A stretch of 8,664 bases of DNA from JBEAOO01 sp041164825. GTDB lineage: Bacteria > Pseudomonadota > Gammaproteobacteria > Burkholderiales > Burkholderiaceae_C. The DNA is taken from the NCBI GenBank assembly GCA_041164825.1, contig JBEAOO010000281.1, forward strand, positions 1 through 8,664, read 5' to 3'. The translations under genes and the position numbers were made by a program. Numbering within the stretch: the first letter of the stretch is position 1; every line of letters starts with the position of its first letter. Below are positions 5,749 to 8,664 of the stretch, piece after piece. The notes beneath the pieces were generated by a model, which was not told where the DNA came from, searched no databases, and saw only the letters and a program-made list of their open reading frames with translations.

Positions 5749-6213
5749 GTGTTCAAGAAACTGCTGATCGCCACCGCCGTCGTCGCCCTCACCGCCTGCG
5801 CGTCGAGCAACCCCGATGTCATCCAACGCGGTGACGCGCAACGCCTGTCGCAGGTGCAAGACGCCACCGTGCTGTCGGTGCGCCATGTGGTGGTCGATGG
5901 CAACCAGAGCGGCGCAGGTGCTGCCACTGGCGGCGTGATCGGCGCGGTGGCCGGCAGCGGCGCAGGCGGCAACCGCACCGGTGCGGTGGTCGGCGTGCTG
6001 GGCGCCGTGGCTGGTGCGGTGATTGGCAACGCGGTGGAGCGCGCCAGCACCCGTGAAGAATCGGTCGAAATCCTGCTGCAGCTGCGCAACGGCGAACGCC
6101 GCGCCATCGTGCAGGCCAAGGGCAACGAAACGCTGGAACCCGGCGAAGCGGTGATCTTGGTGACGACCGGCGGCAAGACGCGCGTGATGAAGGCCCCGGC
6201 CGGCACCCGTTGA
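5749..6213 (+). CDS. Glycine-zipper outer-membrane lipoprotein (SlyB / 17-kDa surface antigen-like)
   Basis: A 154-residue lipoprotein. MFKKLLIATAVVALTAC is a type II signal peptide with lipobox LTAC, so Cys17 would be lipidated; Ala18 at position +2 favours the outer membrane. Residues 55-93 are a double glycine zipper, with glycines at 55, 57, 61, 62, 65, 69, 71, 73, 74, 78, 82, 85, 89 and 93, a membrane-associating hairpin typical of the Rick_17kDa_Anti/SlyB group. The C-terminal part (105-154) looks like a small beta domain, as in SlyB. The start is taken as GTG: GGAG at 5738-5741 is seven bases from it but only one base from the in-frame ATG at 5743, and GTG gives a compact K-K-rich signal peptide. 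It is 176 nt downstream of the HNH gene and 142 nt before the ALDH gene, so probably its own unit. Role likely envelope integrity, by analogy only. Confidence 0.9.
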   Translation: MFKKLLIATAVVALTACASSNPDVIQRGDAQRLSQVQDATVLSVRHVVVDGNQSGAGAATGGVIGAVAGSGAGGNRTGAVVGVLGAVAGAVIGNAVERASTREESVEILLQLRNGERRAIVQAKGNETLEPGEAVILVTTGGKTRVMKAPAGTR

Positions 6214-6291
6214 GCCCTCGCCCGCCTGGCACCAACTGCCCGGCAGCTGCCCGGTCGCTACACAGCAGCTTTCCGGCCGCTGTTTGGCGAG

Positions 6292-6306
6292 CCACCGTGA
6301 CGGTGG
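6292..6306. promoter_or_regulatory. Inverted repeat CCACCG-tga-CGGTGG upstream of the ALDH gene
   Basis: A perfect 6-bp inverted repeat with a 3-nt centre, about 50 nt before the ALDH start. The position suits an operator for the ALDH gene; as RNA it would be a short G/C hairpin without a U-run. No regulator family is recognised from the sequence. Confidence 0.3.
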
Positions 6307-6355
6307 ATGCCCTCGACACCGCAGCACAGCAGCACCCGGCTAGGATGATGCGAAC

Positions 6356-7831
6356 ATGCCGTCCATCGTCCTGCCCCCCGCCTCTGCTGCTGCGCCCACC
6401 GCCACCTCCGCCCTGCCCAGCCGCGACACGGCCGAGGCCCTGACCGCCCTGCTGGAGCGCCAGCGCCAAGCGCGTGCGGGCCAACCCATTCCGGGACTGG
6501 CCGAGCGCCGCCTGCGCCTGCAAGCCCTGCGCCGCTTCGTCACCGTGCACGACGCCGCCATCTGCACGGCCATCAGCGCCGACTATGGCCACCGCAGCAC
6601 CCACGAAACCCGGCTCACCGAGATCGTGCCCGTGCTCGGCGGCATCGACCACACCTTGAGCCACCTGCGCCGCTGGGCCGCGCCGCAACGTCGTTACGTC
6701 GATTGGCTCACCTTCCCCGGCGCGCACAACCGCGTCATCCCGCAGCCGCTGGGCGTGGTGGGCGTGATCGTGCCGTGGAACTTCCCGCTCAACCTCAGCC
6801 TGCTGCCACTGGCCGCCATCCTCGGCGCCGGCAACAGCGCGCTGATCAAAATGAGCGAGCACTCGCGCCACCTGGCTCAGCTGATGAGCCAGCGCTTGCC
6901 CGATTTTTTGCCGACCGAGGTGGTGCAAGTCATCGACGACAGCGGCGGCGTCGGCCCGCTGTTTTCGCAGCTGCCGCTCGACCACCTGCTGTTCACCGGC
7001 TCGGCCGCCACAGGCCGCGCGGTGATGGCCTCGGCGGCGGCCAACCTGTGCCCGGTCACGCTGGAGCTCGGTGGCCGCTCGCCAGCCATCGTGGGCCGCA
7101 GCTTTCCGCTGCGCACGGCCGCCGAGCGCATCCTGTACGTCAAGTGCCTGAACGCCGGGCAAATTTGCACCACCGTCGACCACGCCTGGTTGCCGCGCGA
7201 ATCGGTGGGGTCGTTTGTCGACATGGCCCGCCAAATCGTGCCCGCGCGCTACCCGCAGCTCAGCTCGCCCGACTACACGTCCATCCACAGCGACGCTGAT
7301 TTCCAGCGCCTGCTGCGCACGCTGGAAGACGCGAAGGCACGCGGTGCCACCGTCATTGCGCTGCTGCCCGGCCCAGCGTCTGACGCAGCCACCCGCAAGC
7401 TGGCTCCGCATCTGGTGCTGGACGCCCCGGCCGATTGCACGCTGATGCAGCGCGAAATCTTCGGCCCCATCTTGCCGGTGTGCGGCTACCAGCAACTCAG
7501 CGAGGTGGTGCAGGCTGTGAACGCCGGGCCGCGGCCCTTGGCCACCTACCCCTTCAGCCACGACCGCACCGAGGTGCAACACCTGCTCGATCACGTGATG
7601 TCGGGCGGCGTGTCGGTGAACGATGCCCTCTTTCATGTGGCCCAGCACGACCTGCCTTTTGGCGGTGTGGGCGCATCGGGCATGGGCCACTATCACGGGC
7701 GCGAGGGCTTCGAGACCTTCAGCAAACTGCGCCCGGTGTTCTACCAAGCGCGGTGGAGTGCGGCGGCCGCCCTGCTCACGCCGCCGTATGGCCAACTGAT
7801 CGATCGCGCGCTGAAATTCCTGATGCGCTGA
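6356..7831 (+). CDS. Coniferyl-aldehyde-dehydrogenase-type NAD(P)+-dependent aldehyde dehydrogenase
   Basis: A 491-residue aldehyde dehydrogenase oxidising an aldehyde to the carboxylic acid. Seen in order: PWNFPLN with the oxyanion-hole Asn142; IKMSEHS with cofactor-binding Lys165 and Glu168; the FTGS loop (213-216); LELGG with general-base Glu237; LNAGQIC with nucleophile Cys271; EIFGPILPV (367-375); and the PFGGVGASGMGHYHGREGF region (434-452). The layout, the GPRPLATYPFS stretch and the PPYG end fit the class 3-like coniferyl aldehyde dehydrogenase group rather than betaine or succinate-semialdehyde enzymes. The first 25 residues are an Ala/Pro-rich extension. The ATG has AGGA (6342-6345) ten bases upstream, a weak ribosome site. 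No lignin- or ferulate-degradation genes lie nearby, so the true substrate may be a general aromatic or fatty aldehyde. Fatty aldehydes would fit the region's lipid theme, but that is speculation. Confidence 0.92.
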   Translation: MPSIVLPPASAAAPTATSALPSRDTAEALTALLERQRQARAGQPIPGLAERRLRLQALRRFVTVHDAAICTAISADYGHRSTHETRLTEIVPVLGGIDHTLSHLRRWAAPQRRYVDWLTFPGAHNRVIPQPLGVVGVIVPWNFPLNLSLLPLAAILGAGNSALIKMSEHSRHLAQLMSQRLPDFLPTEVVQVIDDSGGVGPLFSQLPLDHLLFTGSAATGRAVMASAAANLCPVTLELGGRSPAIVGRSFPLRTAAERILYVKCLNAGQICTTVDHAWLPRESVGSFVDMARQIVPARYPQLSSPDYTSIHSDADFQRLLRTLEDAKARGATVIALLPGPASDAATRKLAPHLVLDAPADCTLMQREIFGPILPVCGYQQLSEVVQAVNAGPRPLATYPFSHDRTEVQHLLDHVMSGGVSVNDALFHVAQHDLPFGGVGASGMGHYHGREGFETFSKLRPVFYQARWSAAAALLTPPYGQLIDRALKFLMR

Positions 7832-7860
7832 GCGAAGCGCCGACGACACTCGGCACGCCC

Positions 7861-7892
7861 CCAAAAAGGAACAGGGCGCCGAAGCGCCCTGT
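7861..7892 (-). terminator. Rho-independent terminator of yccA (UUCG tetraloop)
   Basis: On the minus strand, 22 nt after the yccA stop, ACAGGGCGC pairs perfectly with GCGCCCTGT (9-bp stem, plus-strand 7871-7879 and 7884-7892) around the loop TTCG closed by C and G, the very stable cUUCGg form. TTCCTTTTTGG follows as the T-tract. On the plus strand the same hairpin lacks a T-run, so any help in ending ALDH transcripts would be weaker. Confidence 0.88.
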
Positions 7893-7914
7893 GTATCAGT
7901 CAGCGTGAAGCGGC

Positions 7915-8610
7915 TTATTCGTCGCGGCTGCCGCCAAAGATGCCGAACAGTGCCAGCAGGTTCTGGAACACGTTGTACAGGCTCAAATACACACCCAGCG
8001 TGGCGGTGATGTAGTTGGTTTCCAGGCCGTCTTGCACACGCTTCAGGTCGTGCAGGATGAAGGCCGAGAAGATGCCAATGGCCAGCACGCTCAGCGTGAT
8101 CATCAGCGCGCTCGACTGGATGAAGATGTTGGCAACGCCCGCCACCAACATCATGATCATGCCGATGAACAAGAACTTGCCCATCGAGCTCAGGTCACGC
8201 TTGATGATGGTCGACAGCGAGGCCATGCCCAAGAAGATGGCACCCGTGCCGGCAAACGCCATCATGATCAAGCTGGCGCCATTGGCCAAGCCCAGCACCG
8301 AGCCCACCAAACGCGACAGCATCAGGCCCATGAAGAAGGTGAAGCCCAGCAGCACGGGCACGCCGGCAGAAGAGTTCTTGGTCTTCTCAATGGCGAACAT
8401 GAAGCCGAACGCGCCGGCCATGAACACGATCAGGCCCACCATCGGCGACATCGCGCGGGTCAGCCCCGTGCTCACGCCCAGCCAAGCGCCCAGCACCGTG
8501 GGCACCATCGACAAGGCCAGCAGGGCGTAGGTGTTGCGCAGCACACGCTGACGCTCACCGCTCAGCGAACTGCCGTAAACAACATCAACGGGTTTGAGGG
8601 ATTGGTCCAT
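7915..8610 (-). CDS. yccA: Bax inhibitor-1/YccA family inner-membrane protein
   Basis: A 231-residue polytopic membrane protein with about seven hydrophobic segments (roughly 27-47, 56-74, 83-103, 111-131, 146-166, 169-187, 203-223). It aligns by eye with E. coli YccA, as I remember it, at VLRNTY (23-28), VANIFIQ (159-165), the ETNYI-AT segment (197-204), YLSLYN (208-213) and the end SRDE. E. coli YccA is a substrate and modulator of the FtsH membrane protease. The start is ATG at 8610: AGGAG (plus-strand 8618-8622) is seven bases away, whereas the upstream in-frame GTG at 8616 is only one base from it. The gene converges with the ALDH gene and has its own terminator. Where calcium-leak BI-1 proteins have a paired aspartate, this one has Asp188 but Ser210 in YLSLYN, as in YccA-type members. 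Family certain; FtsH link by homology. Confidence 0.94.
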   Translation of the reverse strand: MDQSLKPVDVVYGSSLSGERQRVLRNTYALLALSMVPTVLGAWLGVSTGLTRAMSPMVGLIVFMAGAFGFMFAIEKTKNSSAGVPVLLGFTFFMGLMLSRLVGSVLGLANGASLIMMAFAGTGAIFLGMASLSTIIKRDLSSMGKFLFIGMIMMLVAGVANIFIQSSALMITLSVLAIGIFSAFILHDLKRVQDGLETNYITATLGVYLSLYNVFQNLLALFGIFGGSRDE

Positions 8611-8626
8611 CTTCACGCTCCTGAAA

Positions 8627-8640
8627 CTGGCAAACGCCAG
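8627..8640. promoter_or_regulatory. Inverted repeat CTGGC-aaac-GCCAG just upstream of the yccA ribosome site
   Basis: A perfect 5-bp stem with a 4-nt loop, ending four bases from the AGGAG of yccA. It could be a leader hairpin or a small operator. The promoter of yccA is not resolvable, because only 24 bases lie beyond the repeat. Confidence 0.25.
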
Positions 8641-8664
8641 CAGCTTTCAAACATACGCTGAATC

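Noticed and set aside
5819..7864. Open frame of 681 codons on the minus strand over the lipoprotein and ALDH genes
   Set aside because: It spans two real plus-strand genes and the gap between them, with low-complexity Arg/His/Gly-rich translation and no domain.
8611..8616. GTG at 8616 as the yccA start
   Set aside because: It is only one base from the AGGAG, whereas the ATG at 8610 is seven bases away and matches the usual N-terminus of the family.

Overview
The window reads as an ordinary chromosomal stretch of a high-GC betaproteobacterium, most likely in the order Burkholderiales and probably a Comamonadaceae-type genome. The reasons are the strong G/C bias at third codon positions, the protein sequence types, and the arrangement of a TetR gene with fatty-acid beta-oxidation genes. 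The genus cannot be fixed from the sequence alone. There are eight protein genes. No RNA gene, insertion sequence, prophage, CRISPR array or attachment site was seen.

Left half (1-4748, minus strand): an apparent operon read leftward. It holds a GTG-started TetR-family regulator (3969-4748), a 596-residue long-type acyl-CoA dehydrogenase (2126-3916), a small secreted DUF2147 protein (1630-2073), and the first 531 residues of a 3-hydroxyacyl-CoA dehydrogenase that is entering a C-terminal crotonase domain when the window ends (1-1595). The gaps are 52, 52 and 34 nt, and no terminator is visible between the genes. The dehydrogenase does the first oxidation of an acyl-CoA, and the bifunctional enzyme does later hydration/isomerisation and 3-hydroxyacyl oxidation. 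The TetR protein is the obvious candidate acyl-CoA-responsive repressor. The role of the DUF2147 protein in this set is unknown.

Centre (4749-5017): a 269-nt divergent control region. It carries a plausible promoter for the TetR operon, several short perfect palindromes, a -10-like element next to the palindrome ACGGTcaaACCGT, and a leader stem-loop in front of the rightward genes.

Right half (5018-7831, plus strand): an HNH endonuclease-family protein, an outer-membrane-type lipoprotein with a glycine zipper (SlyB/17-kDa-antigen-like), and a coniferyl-aldehyde-dehydrogenase-type ALDH. The gaps of 176 and 142 nt contain inverted repeats, so these three may be separate transcription units. 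At the right end a YccA/Bax-inhibitor-1-type membrane protein (7915-8610, minus strand) converges on the ALDH gene. The 83-nt gap holds a clear Rho-independent terminator for yccA with a UUCG tetraloop.

I found no evidence for a new multi-gene system. The points most worth following are the DUF2147 gene inside the beta-oxidation operon, the cluster of palindromes in the divergent control region, and the free-standing HNH gene with its structured leader. Two starts were moved inward from the longest reading frame because the Shine-Dalgarno spacing decides them (lipoprotein GTG at 5749, yccA ATG at 8610).
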